From positions 1-23,145 of the forward strand of contig JAIPMN010018424.1 in NCBI GenBank assembly GCA_020650975.1: a DNA stretch of 23,145 nt, given 5' to 3'. Positions 9,182 to 20,031 of this stretch are shown here, piece after piece (positions within the stretch are counted from its first letter, which is position 1; the number at the start of each line of letters is the position of its first letter). The stretch comes from Apostichopus californicus (lineage: Eukaryota; Echinodermata; Holothuroidea; Aspidochirotida; Stichopodidae). Under the pieces are notes generated by a model. That model made no database searches. It saw only the letters and a list, made by a program, of their open reading frames with translations, and was not told the DNA's origin. The position numbers and the translations under genes were made by a program.

Positions 9182-11225
9182 ATTACTCCAGAGAAAGATT
9201 TAACCTTAACGTGGCACTAAGCTGATATCGTGTTTGCATTTGACTAAAACCTTTTATATCAGGAGAGTGTAGGAATGACACGGTAAATTACAAAAGAAAT
9301 CGTTGATAACTAGATCATTATTTCCATGTTGATTTGATGAAACATATCTTGCAGGCCGTTTTGTTTTAAGTTGAAATTATCTATGGAAATGATCAAGAAT
9401 TTCTTATCCTTGATTATTTTCTAAAAGGAAGAGTGTCAAGAAAAGGCACAGAAAGAACAATTGGTTGAAAGGTTTTATAATCCATGACCATTACTGGCTT
9501 TTTCTAGCATTTTTCTTATAAGTGCAGCTCTGCCTACCCTGACACCCTTGAACCTAGAAACTAAACTGGTCAATAAACGAACAGACACGCATAAACAAAA
9601 CAAGAAGATAAAAACACCAGAGTTGACAGTTCCCACTTCAATACACTTTCAGAGAAGTGTTCTGTACAACCTTAAATACATCATTGTTTGAAATGCTGTT
9701 GTAAATTGTTTAACGTTAAGGACCTTCTGTGGGGAAATATTAGAAACGTTAAGACTGTATTTTGCTTGACGGAGTTTTGCCACGATTTGGTGGTAATCTA
9801 ACTCGTTTGCGACGGAGAACTAGGGCCCGTATAAATATGTGTTACTCCATAAGTGAGCTATCTTGTCAAGTCTGTGAGGACATCAATATTTCTGTCCTTA
9901 GTGAAATGGTCAGTAAGTCTTACACAGACCGAGTGGTCTAAAGGCTAACCACATACATCCCGTATTAAGTGCTCATTCAGAATTTTGGAGTGTTTTAATC
10001 CATGCAAAACCACAGCTTTATGCAAACAGGTTTTACTAAACTCTATGCAAGAATGCTGTTTGCAGAATTTCCTGACTGGAGCAAATTAATTAGATAATAC
10101 CTATTTTAGTAGACAGAGAAATTTATGCAAATGAACCTTACAAATAAACAAAACAGAGAAGCCAATAAACCAGGGCTCCCTTATTTAAGGGTACCTGTGT
10201 TACTGGTTGTCAATTGTTTCATGATGACCCAGACTGCATATTTTGCCATTGTTACTCCCCCCCCCCACACCCTCCCCACCCACTCACACCGTTCCCCAAA
10301 ATCTTCTAAAGGAAAGAGAACCTTATTTCTCTAACCTGTCAACCTCCAAGTTTCACCAGCACAATGTTAAATAACTTAAACATAAATGTTAAATAAACTC
10401 CAGTGGTATCAAATTAGAAAATGTAGATTCTGAAATGGGGGTGAGTAGCCCCCTGCCCCCAGAATGAAGTATGATTTAAACCTAATAACTGAAACAGCTG
10501 TTCTGTACTCCTAAATTGCATAAACAGCAGTAAACATGCTAGAGAGGTAAGTAGTATACTGATCATATGGAGCAGGACCGATAAAACGGTATAAAGCAGG
10601 TTTCTGTTTAAGATCAGCCCAAATTAAAGGAATTTGTCTCCAAAGCTCTCCCGTTTCCCTCTTAATACAAACACTTGGGATCTTTGGTATGAAAGTGAAC
10701 CTTACGATGCTGATAACAAACGCTGTAACAGAGTCGGAATACTTTATCCGGAATGCTATGCAAAACGGTCAAGTTGCTAAACAAGTGCAAAGGTGTGTTA
10801 GCCGGGGGTTGTTTGTTTGTTTTGTATACAACAACCATAGTTATTTCATATGAGTCAATAGTTCAGCATCTTCTAACAGAACTGCTACACAATATATGAA
10901 TACTAAATTATACCCAGACCGATAACGTAACTTGTTGATAAAAGCAAACCCTCTTGTACCCAGATTGGGGAATGCAAAATGGTTTCACATAATTCTGACT
11001 TATGACTGGGTCCGTTCAGATTTGGTCAATATCATTTTCTCTCCCTCTCTGCGTGCTACATTCAGGTATCAGATTAAATAAACGTACATCAATACTCAAT
11101 TTATACACACAACTCTTACAGGCTTCCATAATACATCCACTGTATCTATTTACAATTTGCATAAAAATTCACACAAGTCATTGATCCACACGGGGACTAG
11201 AGCCAAGCGGTTCCCTGATCGGCTT
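9182..11225. other. Intergenic region between convergent genes
   Basis: No coding exon, intact mobile element or RNA gene recognised. There are C-rich runs near 10256 and 10450. A TATAAA variant poly(A) hexamer on the - strand (11100-11105) is the nearest candidate 3' end signal for the - strand gene, about 120 nt after its stop; no canonical AATAAA is seen close by. Confidence 0.5.
9926..9950 (+). other. tRNA-Leu-head-like fragment (A box remnant)
   Basis: CAGACCGAGTGGTCTAAAGG resembles the D-arm/A-box part of a leucine tRNA or a SINE head. No B box or T arm is visible at the expected distance, so this is not a functional tRNA. It may be a degraded SINE head. Confidence 0.25.
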
Positions 11226-11357
11226 TTAGCGTAAATATTTTCCTCTTGTCAGAACAGGTTTCAGGACCGCTCTGTCTCTTATCGCTAGTTCTTGCATAAT
11301 GGCCGACTGTGCACTGCGAGGGTCTTTACCCGTTAACTGATCTGCAAAGAACATTGC
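11226..11357 (-). CDS. CFAP157: CFAP157-like protein, exon 8 (terminal)
   Basis: The terminal coding exon. Acceptor AACAG (complement of 11358-11362) is followed by AMFFADQLTGKDPRSAQSAI, then MQELAIRDRAVLKPVLTRGK-YLR and TAA at 11226-11228. It enters in phase 0 and brings the eight-exon coding sequence to 1695 nt (564 aa plus stop). The much longer open frame extending upstream to 11909 is intronic minisatellite and does not belong to the protein. Confidence 0.85.
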   Translation of the reverse strand, partial: AMFFADQLTGKDPRSAQSAIMQELAIRDRAVLKPVLTRGKYLR

Positions 11358-11461
11358 CTGTTGGAAACATAAAACAAGACGGACATGTGTATCATTATCA
11401 TAAGTAAAACCTGTCAGGTTGAGACAAAAAGAGAGAGAGAGGTTGTGGAAAAGACATGTTA

Positions 11462-11948
11462 GAGACTTCAAATAATAGAGTAGTGATGCAAATAACAGAG
11501 AAGAGATACAAACAACAGAGAAGTGATAGGAACAATAGACGAGAGACAAACAATAGAGAAGTGATGCAAACAATAGAGAATTGATACAAACAATAGAGAA
11601 GTGATGCAAACAACAGAGAAGTGATACAAACAATAGAGAAGAGATAGAAACAATAGAGAAGTGATACAAACAACACAGAATCGATACAAACAATAGAGGA
11701 GTGATACAAACAATAGAGTAGTGATGCAAACAACACATAATTGATACAAACAATAGAGGAGTGATACAAACAACAGAGAAGTGATACCAACAACAGAGAA
11801 GTGATACAAACATCAAATAAGTGATGCAAACAACAGAGAAGTGATGCAAACAACAGAGAAGTGATACAAACATCAAATAAGTGATGCAAACAACAGATAA
11901 GTGATACAAACACTAAAGAATCGATACAATCAATAGAGAAGAGATACA
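11462..11948. repeat. 20-bp minisatellite in the last CFAP157 intron
   Basis: About 24 imperfect copies of GTGATGCAAACAATAGAGAA (read on +). On the transcribed strand each unit is pyrimidine-rich (TTCTCTGTTGTTTGTATCAC). The array ends about 100 nt from the acceptor of the terminal exon. Because 20 is not a multiple of three and the unit lacks stops on the - strand, it makes long overlapping open frames in all three - frames (Cys/Leu/Ser/Phe-rich). These are artefacts. Confidence 0.95.
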
Positions 11949-12113
11949 TAGAGAAAATACAAATTTTTTTCAGTGGCAATGAGTGGTTTGTATCACACAA
12001 ATTCCAGGATTCTAATCATGCTATTGTCCAAAATGAATTAAATTTGGTCTTGTACATTCTACTTACTGGTAAAAATTGCAGATGAACTGCCTATTTCTCG
12101 AGTTAAAACTTAC

Positions 12114-12315
12114 CTGTGGAATACTTGCAGTCTGTATACCCACTGACCTAAGTTTAACACCCTGCAGTCTGTTCAGCCTACTGGTTGCCGATAACTGACG
12201 TGTCTTTTCAAATGAATGTTTGGTTTGTTTCGGTCTAGGAACGAGCCCAAGATCACCGAGGCGATAGTGAGATAAGGTACCCATAGGCTTACCGATGGGA
12301 GATAGAGGAATTGTC
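12114..12315 (-). CDS. CFAP157: CFAP157-like protein, exon 7
   Basis: Acceptor CTCCACAG precedes 12315 and the donor GTAAGT follows 12114; phase 2 in, phase 0 out. It encodes TIPLSPIGKPMGTLSHYRLG, then DLGLVPRPKQTKHSFEKTRQ and a stretch ending SVGIQTASIPQ. This non-coiled, basic C-terminal region with the HYRLGDLGLVPRP block is part of what makes me assign the gene to CFAP157. Confidence 0.88.
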
Positions 12316-12749
12316 CTGTGGAGCAAACCAAAGGGAAAGATATGTTAATACTTACACAAACCATTACCACATGAAGTGGAACAGACCCCGTCACCCTATC
12401 CCTCCCCCCCCCCACTCTAGCCCTCCCAAAGGTCTAAAACGTGGAGATTTCCAAAGGAAAATGGTGTCCGTAACATTCTTAAGTCAAAGAAATCTCATAG
12501 TTTTAATATTCTAACAAGTTATTTGTGTTCAGCGTTGTTTTCCTTGGCAGACAAATGTAATACAAATAAATGCTGTATGGAAAAAACCACCACCACAATC
12601 AGAGAATTACAAAATTTGTATTACAATAGCAATGTCATTAGTGTACAAATAACTTTAATAATTAGAATTAGTCAACATCAGTCTGTCACAATTATCAAGT
12701 ATTAAAAGGGAATAAAATAATTGCCAAATTGAGGAGGGGGGGGGGGGGG

Positions 12750-12759
12750 NNNNNNNNNN
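12750..12759. other. Assembly gap (10 N)
   Basis: Ten Ns follow a G homopolymer (12735-12749). Near-identical copies of AATAAAATAATTGCCAAATT-GAG lie on both sides (about 12710-12733 and 12765-12787). Confidence 0.99.
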
Positions 12760-12979
12760 AAGGAAATAAAATAATTGCCAAATTGAGTAATGTAGACAAG
12801 TGAGCTGCGGGGGGAGGGTGGGGGGAGGGTGGAGGAGTGTGCTACCAGGTTTCAAGACTTTTTCCTTTTTATCTACAAAGACATAAAAACTTTGTTAGTT
12901 ATACATGCATTCACAACACAGCGGTTGAAAATCAATATTTAGAAAACTAAAGTGTAATAATGTTGTCCTTAACATTTAC

Positions 12980-13200
12980 CCTTTCTGGAAGCCCTTTCCA
13001 GATCCAGGAAAGGTGTTTTCTCTGCTCTTTGTCCGATAAATCAACTCGTCTTGCTTGATGAATTCTAAAGGTGATGGTCCCACACCTACTGCTGCTGCTG
13101 AATTCAATATCACTAGCAGATTTTCTAACATATTGTCTCTTTCCTCCATATCATCCATCGAAATATGGCCACCCTTCTCCTCTTTACTCCATTCAGAACC
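12980..13200 (-). CDS. CFAP157: CFAP157-like protein, exon 6
   Basis: Acceptor TTATTGCAG precedes 13200 and the donor GTAAATG follows 12980; phase 0 in, phase 2 out. It encodes GSEWSKEEKGGHISMDDMEE, RDNMLENLLVILNSAAAVGV and GPSPLEFIKQDELIY, continuing to GKGFQKG. It is the link after the coiled-coil rod; hydrophobic LLVIL residues may form a short helix. The ATG-initiated frame from 13263 includes intron and is not the gene start. Confidence 0.85.
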
Positions 13201-13257
13201 CTGCAATAATACAGAAGTATACAAACCATTCATATGCTTGTAATACATGATATCAGT

Positions 13258-13635
13258 GGGCATAGCATCTAATGGGCATGGTTAGCCTACATCTAATGGG
13301 AATAGCCTACATCTAATGGGCACAGCTAGCCAACATGTAATGGGCATTGCTAGCTTACATTTAATGGGCATACCCAACTTTCATATAATGAGTATAGCTA
13401 GCCCACATCCAATGGGCATAGCTAGCCTACATGTAATGGGCATAGCCAGCTTACATACAATGGGCATAGCTAGCCTACATCTAATGGGCATAGCTAGCCT
13501 AACCATGTAATGGGCATACCTCCCCTTCATATTCAGGCATAGATAGCCAACATCTAATGGGCATAACTAGTTTACATTTAATGGGCATATTTAGCCTACA
13601 TCTAATGGGCATAGCTAGCCTACATCTAATTCAAT
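13258..13635. repeat. 24-bp minisatellite in CFAP157 intron 5
   Basis: About 15 copies of GGGCATAGCTAGCCTACATCTAAT with point variants and a few small indels. The array starts about 60 nt upstream of exon 6 on the transcribed strand. Since 24 is a multiple of three, it gives a false + strand frame with an 8-residue period (MGIASLHL). Confidence 0.95.
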
Positions 13636-14152
13636 GCAATCTGTGTATAGGATATATTATGTTATATATCAGGGAAATTCAACAAAATTGTATAAATTTT
13701 TGGAAAAAAGTGATTGATTAAATTGTATAAATTTGCAGAAAGTATGTATGTATTTTAGATCCTCCTGCAAGCAGGAACTCGCGAAGAAGCCTCATTGGCT
13801 TATCAAAGCCGCAAGCTGCATGACTGAACTCAGTCTCTTAGATTCATATTTCACGTCCATGATTATGAATTGTCAATTGTCAACAACTCTGTAAGAGGAC
13901 AAAAGTGATATGAATAAGTGTGAGCCACACAAAACTGAACATCTATTTATTGTTGCTATGTCATTCTCTACATTTGCTATTTAGTAGTGCAAGACTCTAA
14001 TTTTGGCTTTCTACATAACACATATTTACACTTCTCTTTTGTTGTTTAATTTGGTTTATCACCAGATTTAGTGTGAATACAAAACTCTAGAGTATGAGTG
14101 TCAAGTCAACAGTACCATTGTGAGTAGTGCCAGTGATACGTATCTCTCTTAC

Positions 14153-14434
14153 CATGAGTATCTTGTGCAGTGAGTACGCCGCCTCCGCTAGTATCCTCTC
14201 CATCTTCTCTTTGTTATTCCGCATCACAGTTTTCTCTTTCTCCATCATATCCAACCTCTCCTCCAGCCTCTCTCCTTCATCCCCCATCCTCTGTAACTCC
14301 TCCCGAGAGGATTCGACCTGTTGCCGTAGTAACTGTACTTCACCTTCCAGTTCCGCGAAGTGCGATTCTTTGTTCTCGTAATCCATAATCAACGCTTCCT
14401 GCTCCTTGGCCTTTTCTGTCAGCATTCGTATGAC
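14153..14434 (-). CDS. CFAP157: CFAP157-like protein, exon 5
   Basis: Acceptor TTTTAG precedes 14434 and the donor GTAAGAG follows 14153; 94 full codons, phase 0 at both ends. It encodes VIRMLTEKAKEQEALIMDYE, a Glu/Leu/Arg-rich heptad region (LEGEVQLLRQQVESSREELQ, then RMGDEGERLEERLDMMEKEK) and ends AAYSLHKILM. Strong coiled-coil character with no proline in the rod. Two + strand open frames opposite it are shadows. Confidence 0.9.
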
Positions 14435-15024
14435 CTAAAAGAAAAAATGAGTGCAATGTCTTTCTGTTATACCATGTCGGACATGACCTTTGTATGATAT
14501 GGTGCTCACTTTTGTGCTGAATAATTACTATTCTACACCTCAAAGCTTACCCTAAAGAAGATTAGGGTTCACACATCATTTATAGTAATCATTAGTACAC
14601 ATTAATCATCCAATTTATACAGGTTTGTGGAAAAAAAAATCAATGACCCATTTTCATAAAGTTAACATGTTCCTTTTGCTAACGAATAGTCTTTTCAGTT
14701 TTGCATTTGAAAAAATTTAATTTTGTTATATAAAAAGTATCCTTAATTAAGAAAATTTAGAAGGGATTTTTTTGTTGCAAAACATTAAAATACTGTAAAT
14801 GATGCCACAAATGATGCACTTTGTTTGAAAATTTGGAGGTAATTTTTTTTGTGTGCCCCTTTAAAGAAGTCACATGCACCAGAGCCCCTTGAAGTTTGTG
14901 CCCTCCATCAAGCCTCCCCCCTCCCCCCCTCCGGACACTATACTGGACCCTCTCCTAGGGACTCTGTTTGAATTGGGTACTCGGTACTTCTTTATTTCAC
15001 AATTACAAGTAGTTTATGTGTGAT

Positions 15025-15222
15025 GAACTAGAATTACAAAGTAACATATATATCAGTGTTATTGACAAACTAGCATTACAAAGTAACATCATTGTTATTT
15101 ACTAACTAGCATTACATAGTAACATATCAGTGTTATTTACACACTAGCATTACTAAGTAACCCCAGTGTTATTTATAGACTAGCACTTCTAAGTAACATA
15201 TCAGTGTTATTTACAATTTAGT
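15025..15222. repeat. Imperfect tandem repeat, about 36-42 bp, five copies
   Basis: CTAGCATTACAAAGTAACAT followed by ATCAGTGTTATTTAC recurs with CTAG at about 15028, 15070, 15106, 15144 and 15180. It lies in CFAP157 intron 4. Confidence 0.8.
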
Positions 15223-15325
15223 TAAACTAAGCCCTCGAACCAGTTTTAATAGAGTGTGAACCTTACAAGGCTAAGGTTTCAATGAAATGGAGTACCGTTT
15301 GGATAAACTGTCATTCACTTACTTA

Positions 15326-15367
15326 GTTAAAGCATGGAGCTATCTGTTTATAGCTCCATGGTTAAAG
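15326..15367. repeat. Perfect 11-bp palindrome flanked by a 7-bp direct repeat
   Basis: CATGGAGCTAT (15333-15343) and its exact complement (15350-15360) are separated by CTGTTT. GTTAAAG stands immediately on each side (15326-15332 and 15361-15367), giving a miniature transposon-like footprint. Confidence 0.75.
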
Positions 15368-15635
15368 TAACCTTTCACACCAGTATTGATGACCATTTAT
15401 TAGCCTCATACATAGCAACACTTTCACCCTTAACCAGACCCACTGATTACACACTAGGTTAGAAATCACACTTGAAGGCTGGGCTATAATCTCCTTACAG
15501 GTGCTAAGTACTAAGTAACACTACCTACCTAACTACCTACCACTACAGTACCTAAGTAACCTACTAACAGCATTAAAAAAAAAAAATTGCCTTTTCTCAA
15601 CTTGTAAGATTACCACTTGAAACCTTATTACTTAC

Positions 15636-15903
15636 CTTCTGGTTACTCAGATTCTTCTTGGCAAGCACTTTTTCATTTCCCTCCAGCATGTCGAGCTGTT
15701 GCTGCTGTTTCTTCTCTTTGGAGGAGAGGTCTTCATTCTCTTGTATCAGCTCCATCGTCTTGTCGGACATTTTACCGAGCTGCGCTTGGATGCTCACATT
15801 CTCTCTGATGGTCCTCTTGGTCGTATCGGCCATCTGCTTGTTCGAGACTTTGCGGAATTCGGCCGCCACTTGGTTGACCTTCAGTACCATTTCTTTCTTT
15901 AGT
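15636..15903 (-). CDS. CFAP157: CFAP157-like protein, exon 4
   Basis: Acceptor GTCCCACAG precedes 15903 and the donor GTAAGT follows 15636; phase 2 in, phase 0 out. It encodes RLKKEMVLKVNQVAAEFRKV, then SNKQMADTTKRTIRENVSIQ and AQLGKMSDKTMELIQENEDL, ending NLSNQK. This is the best-conserved part of the family as I know it (AAEFRKVSN-QMA-TTKRTIRENV). Helical, coiled coil. The open frames opposite are shadows. Confidence 0.92.
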
Positions 15904-16670
15904 CTGTGGGACGGTTAGACGGTTAAACGGTTAAACATGAAATTAGCAAGGATCCCATGTCAAGTTTTTACAACAAATGATAAACTACTAGTTTTGAGCT
16001 AAGTTCAGCTAATTGGTAAGTTACCAAACTAACCGAGTATTACTGAAAATAATATCATAATTTCCCTTGATCAAACTAAAGACATCCTCCCACAAGTTTT
16101 CCATCAAGTGACTATTAATGATAAAGTGGTCACTATTTGGTCAAGCAGACACTTTTCCATATCACTCCTCATCATGTGCAAAACGAATGCATTGAGAAGC
16201 TTCAATATTTAAAATTTTACATCATTATTGATGGAAAAAAAATTAAAAATTCATGACATGTTTTCAAAATTTACTAGTTAAGCGTTGGTACAGTGTTGTT
16301 ATAAGACTTAAGTACCTTTCTTTTTCTTTTTATCAAAATCAATTCCAACAGCTATCTGATGAGATTTTTTGTTTGTTTTTTGCCTTAGAGAATTTAGTTA
16401 AATTACATTCAAATTTAAAAATAACTTATTTGAGAAATTGCTGAAATTCAAACAAACTGGAAAAATGGGAAGACGTTATGGGACACCTTGACAAAGGTTT
16501 GAGATTGAAGGGGGGAGGGGCCAAGGGTCAGACCAATATATGACTGCGATGGAATTATGGTGGCACTACGCCTCATGAATACCATTGCTGAGGAAGTCAT
16601 TGGGGGCCACAGTCCCTCTTCCCCCCTTTGCCACCGCCCCCCCCCTCCCAGAGGGTCCTGTGATACCTAC

Positions 16671-16824
16671 CTGTCTTTATCCACTACTTGTTTCCTCTCG
16701 AGCTGGTAAATTTGCTCTTTGTGGTCCTGCTGTTGACTGGCCAGCTCTGCCTCCATCTGAGCAAATTTAGCCATTAAGTCTTCCTTTTGAACTTTGAACT
16801 CTTCCAATGAAGCTAACTTCCCAC
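16671..16824 (-). CDS. CFAP157: CFAP157-like protein, exon 3
   Basis: Acceptor TTGTGTAG precedes 16824 and the donor GTAGGT follows 16671; phase 1 in, phase 2 out. It encodes GKLASLEEFKVQKEDLMAKF, AQMEAELASQQQDHKEQIYQ and LERKQVVDKDR. Continuous heptad-like coiled coil. The frame closes on both sides by stops, so no longer reading frame marks it; it was found by splice sites and family continuity. Confidence 0.88.
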
Positions 16825-17424
16825 CTACACAAAGAAAAATGGTCATGAATACTGATAAAGATATATCATTGAGGACTAGAAAGATAAATGATATACTTCT
16901 TGAACTATACTAGGATGGTTGGCATTCCTATTTCATTTCCCTCCCGATCATCGTTGACATAAAAGAAAGATGAGAAATACATCCCTTCCCCCCACCCTTC
17001 CCCCTCCCCCCCCCTCTGTTCTACTGTAACTTACTTCACAGTTTAATGAACAAGCCATGTTATATTTTCACCTATAACTAGATACCCCTACAGCTAAGAA
17101 ACCTTTGCGGTTACACCCATCTGGCTGTTCCTAAATAGCAACATAGTATAATTAAGAAAATTCAATCGATTGCAGAAACTTTAGTGTCCTCAAATATAAT
17201 GCAATGTTTTTAATCTGCCATTTCGAGACGATTCGTCAAAATATATGACAAACTCATTGTTAGTGTTGTGAATGTTTCTATTATTTCAACCTACACAGTA
17301 CCTCGTTTTATTTTTCCTTAATGCTGGACTACGTCACCATCCCAATAATTTACTGATTCAATGCAAGATGGGATAAATTTTTAATGATCCTGGCCTGTAG
17401 TAACCAGCTTTAAGCCATTGTCTA

Positions 17425-17727
<303 letters not shown>

Positions 17728-17969
17728 TCATGAACTAAAAACACCTCCCACAGTGCTCCTCACACTGAACTGCCCATCAGAGCCCCATTCTCCAACCATT
17801 TAAGATGGAAGGGAGGGATAATACAAATGATGGCTCCATTGGTATTTGATGACAGCCAATTCGATTTGTATCTAAACAAATATGCTGAAATCATTTTTTT
17901 AGGATGGTGGGTGTGCAGGGAGAGGTTATTAGTAAGTATACAGTTGTTGCCTTGGCGACTGAAAATGGC

Positions 17970-18060
17970 TGCCTGTTATTTATTATTGCTATTACTATTA
18001 TTATTTTTATTGTTATTTTTTATTATTTATTATTATTACTTTTATTATAATTACTATTGT
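17970..18060. repeat. (TTA)n-type microsatellite region
   Basis: Degenerate TAT/TTA triplets over about 90 bp, in CFAP157 intron 1. Confidence 0.8.
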
Positions 18061-18350
18061 GTTACTATATACACTAAGTTATGATTAAGAGACAAAATAG
18101 AAAGTACTCATGATGCTGCTGGCTGAGTTCCATAACAATTATTATTCCTACGTCCCCACAATCGGTTTCCTACTGTATGTTCAATGCTATGTCCTGCAAA
18201 GTGCTGAAGTGTATCGATCTTTCAGGGAAGTGTCTAAATGTGCTGCAAGAAAAGCTAACATCTTGTAGAAGTCTGTCCATATGGCAATGTTACTCCAAAC
18301 CTTGTTTCAAATGCAATTGACAAGATAATACAAACCATGATTCTTCTTTG

Positions 18351-18402
18351 AGGGGGAGGGAGGGAAGGAGGAGAAGAAGGGGAAGGGAAGGGGAAGGGGT
18401 GC
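18351..18402. repeat. Polypurine tract
   Basis: About 50 nt of G/A only (GAGGGGGAGGGAGGGAAGGA and onward), a pattern able to form triplex-type structures. Confidence 0.8.
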
Positions 18403-18561
18403 TTTGGAAAATGTGCAGTACTTATCTTATTAAAGGCAAAGTCAAGATTTTTTGCATCTTTGCCACAGCAAATGGAGAGGACTGTACATTTCCTTCATTA
18501 TCTTGAGTTAAATATATCACAACATGAGCTAACAGTACAAACTGGGTAATCAATTTGAACC

Positions 18562-18882
18562 GGTGCTGTGGCCGAGTGGATGAAGGCCGTGTCATTTGAA
18601 GCAGTGAGGTTTAGCAATCGGTAGGTTCTGGGTTCAATACCCAGACGGGTCATAGTGAGGTGGGTTTTTCACCCAAGAGCAATCTACCGTTTCCCATCTG
18701 AAATGACTTTCTTAATTGAAAAGATTCCAAATTTGAATTAAAATGTTGAATGGAAGCCACCCGACGTGTAAGTTGTAATCCATAAGCCCTTTTGGGTTTC
18801 TCCTACATTTGTGTTCACTAGAGCGTTGTAAAAATAACTGAGCACTAATTATTATTATCATTATTATTTATTATTAAATTTC
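18562..18882 (+). mobile_element. tRNA-derived SINE (full-length-like copy)
   Basis: The head carries a perfect pol III A box TGGCCGAGTGG (18569-18579) and a B box GGTTCAATACC (18631-18641) inside a 5-bp T stem with a 7-nt loop (CTGGG-TTCAATA-CCCAG), the layout of a leucine/serine-type tRNA. A tRNA-unrelated body follows (18645-18835), including CACCCGACGTGTAAGTTGTA. The tail is an (ATT)n microsatellite. No clean target-site duplication is visible. Inserted in CFAP157 intron 1, antisense to the gene. The body recurs at 21092. Confidence 0.85.
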
Positions 18883-19008
18883 CAACCAAGCACCAACTGG
18901 GAAAAAATATTAAGCCCTTGGTTTTAACAGCCACCAGCTTAGCTATATTTTAATAGAGCCCTGCAACGTAATTCTAAATAATGAAAAGATCGTAAGGAGA
19001 AAAGTTAC

Positions 19009-19172
19009 CTTGCAAGTCTCTGCTCCAAATCCCGTATCTGAATCAGAAAGAACTCTTTGCCGACTTCACTTAAATTAGCTCCTGAGGGAGCAGAGGATGG
19101 ACGGGCAGATTTACTCCCACTCTTCTTCCCACTCTTCTTTCCCTTCTTTTTGCCCTTCTTCTTGGGAGGCAT
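19009..19172 (-). CDS. CFAP157: CFAP157-like protein, exon 1 (initiator)
   Basis: The first coding exon. The ATG (complement of 19170-19172) begins MPPKKKGKKKGKKSGKKSGS, then KSARPSSAPSGANLSEVGKE and FFLIQIRDLEQRLAR, with the donor GTAACT after 19009. The very basic lysine-rich start followed by a GKEF-LIQI-DLE-RL helix is typical of CFAP157. The whole gene encodes a 564-residue, mostly coiled-coil protein of the motile-cilium apparatus; the mammalian protein acts at the basal body/axoneme and is needed for sperm flagellum formation. The exons (164, 272, 154, 268, 282, 221, 202, 132 nt) join without frame error, so the gene looks intact. A 5' UTR acceptor is likely at 19203 (TTCTCTAG) or 19195 (GACAG). 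Confidence 0.93.
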
Positions 19173-20024
19173 CTCTTATAAGTATCTCGTAAAACCTGTC
19201 ACACTAGAGAAGAGAAATATACCTCACTAATAAGGATGTTTGCCTCTGTTTTTGTCAGGGGTAAAATCCCTACTAGCCTATATACTGTAGCTAACTTTGG
19301 CCAACGATAATTTCTGTAAATTTAGTTTATGAGTCCAGCCTTAGCTTGCTTAAAGCTGTATTAACTTTATTTTCCATTTTACAAAACATGTGTACACAAA
19401 CCTGGCATACATCATTTCTTTCACTTTTGACAGGTTTTCTACAATGACATTACACTGATACTTCTGAAATCTGACCAACAGATACTAGCTTTTTATAAAG
19501 AATGCTCAAGTTTAAGTTTTGCTTTGCTTGTAAGCAGAACATCCTCCATGTTATTGTTAGATTGCTGTACACCCAGTAAATGGCTATTGGATCATTACTA
19601 TGGCAGAGTATGATATTTTTTGTGTGCACCTTTACTAGGCTAGGCCTAGTGGTGCTTGGCACATGGAATGGATGCATGTCAATCTAGTAATGAATTCCAT
19701 GTTGACCTGTTCTATTTCATTATTTGTATAGATTTACACATTCATGCATTTACTTCGATATACAAACACATACATAGTACCAACATGGCCTATATAAAAG
19801 ACACTAGCCTAGATAAACATTACAAAGTTTACTTAGACTAGCTACCATTTCTGCACATGTACATTTGTTCCAACTGCTTAGAACTTGTGAAATGGGGGAA
19901 CAAATGTTGGTGCACATCTGTAACTTACATGTGGCTGTATGATACAATAAAGGCAAAGGCATATATTTCATGTAGATGAACCTATGTTTGTTTAATAAAG
20001 TTGCCTTTTTCTGTTGACATGTTT

Positions 20025-20031
20025 GTAAACA
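20025..20031 (+). promoter_or_regulatory. Forkhead-type site
   Basis: GTAAACA, in the presumed 5' UTR intron of the cilia gene; another forkhead-like TGTTTGTTTA is at 19985. Mouse Cfap157 is known as a FOXJ1 target, so these are plausible, but such short motifs occur by chance. Confidence 0.25.

Noticed and set aside
11226-11909. Open frame of 227 codons on the - strand, with two more overlapping ones to 12000
   Set aside because: Produced by the 20-bp minisatellite, which is stop-free in all three - frames. Only the last 132 nt are a real exon with a good acceptor.
12655-12855. - strand frame across the N gap
   Set aside because: Contains unknown residues and poly-proline from G runs; not a gene.
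13316-13510. + strand frame with an 8-residue repeat (MGIASLHL)
   Set aside because: A translation of the 24-bp intronic repeat; no other coding sign.
14127-14388. + strand frames over CFAP157 exon 5
   Set aside because: Antisense shadows of a coiled-coil exon; serine-rich because Glu/Lys codons are read backwards.
15617-15918. + strand frames over CFAP157 exon 4
   Set aside because: Antisense shadows; the - strand has matching splice sites and family sequence.
18562-18660. Functional tRNA gene
   Set aside because: Promoter boxes and T stem are present but the acceptor stem does not pair well and a SINE body and tail follow.
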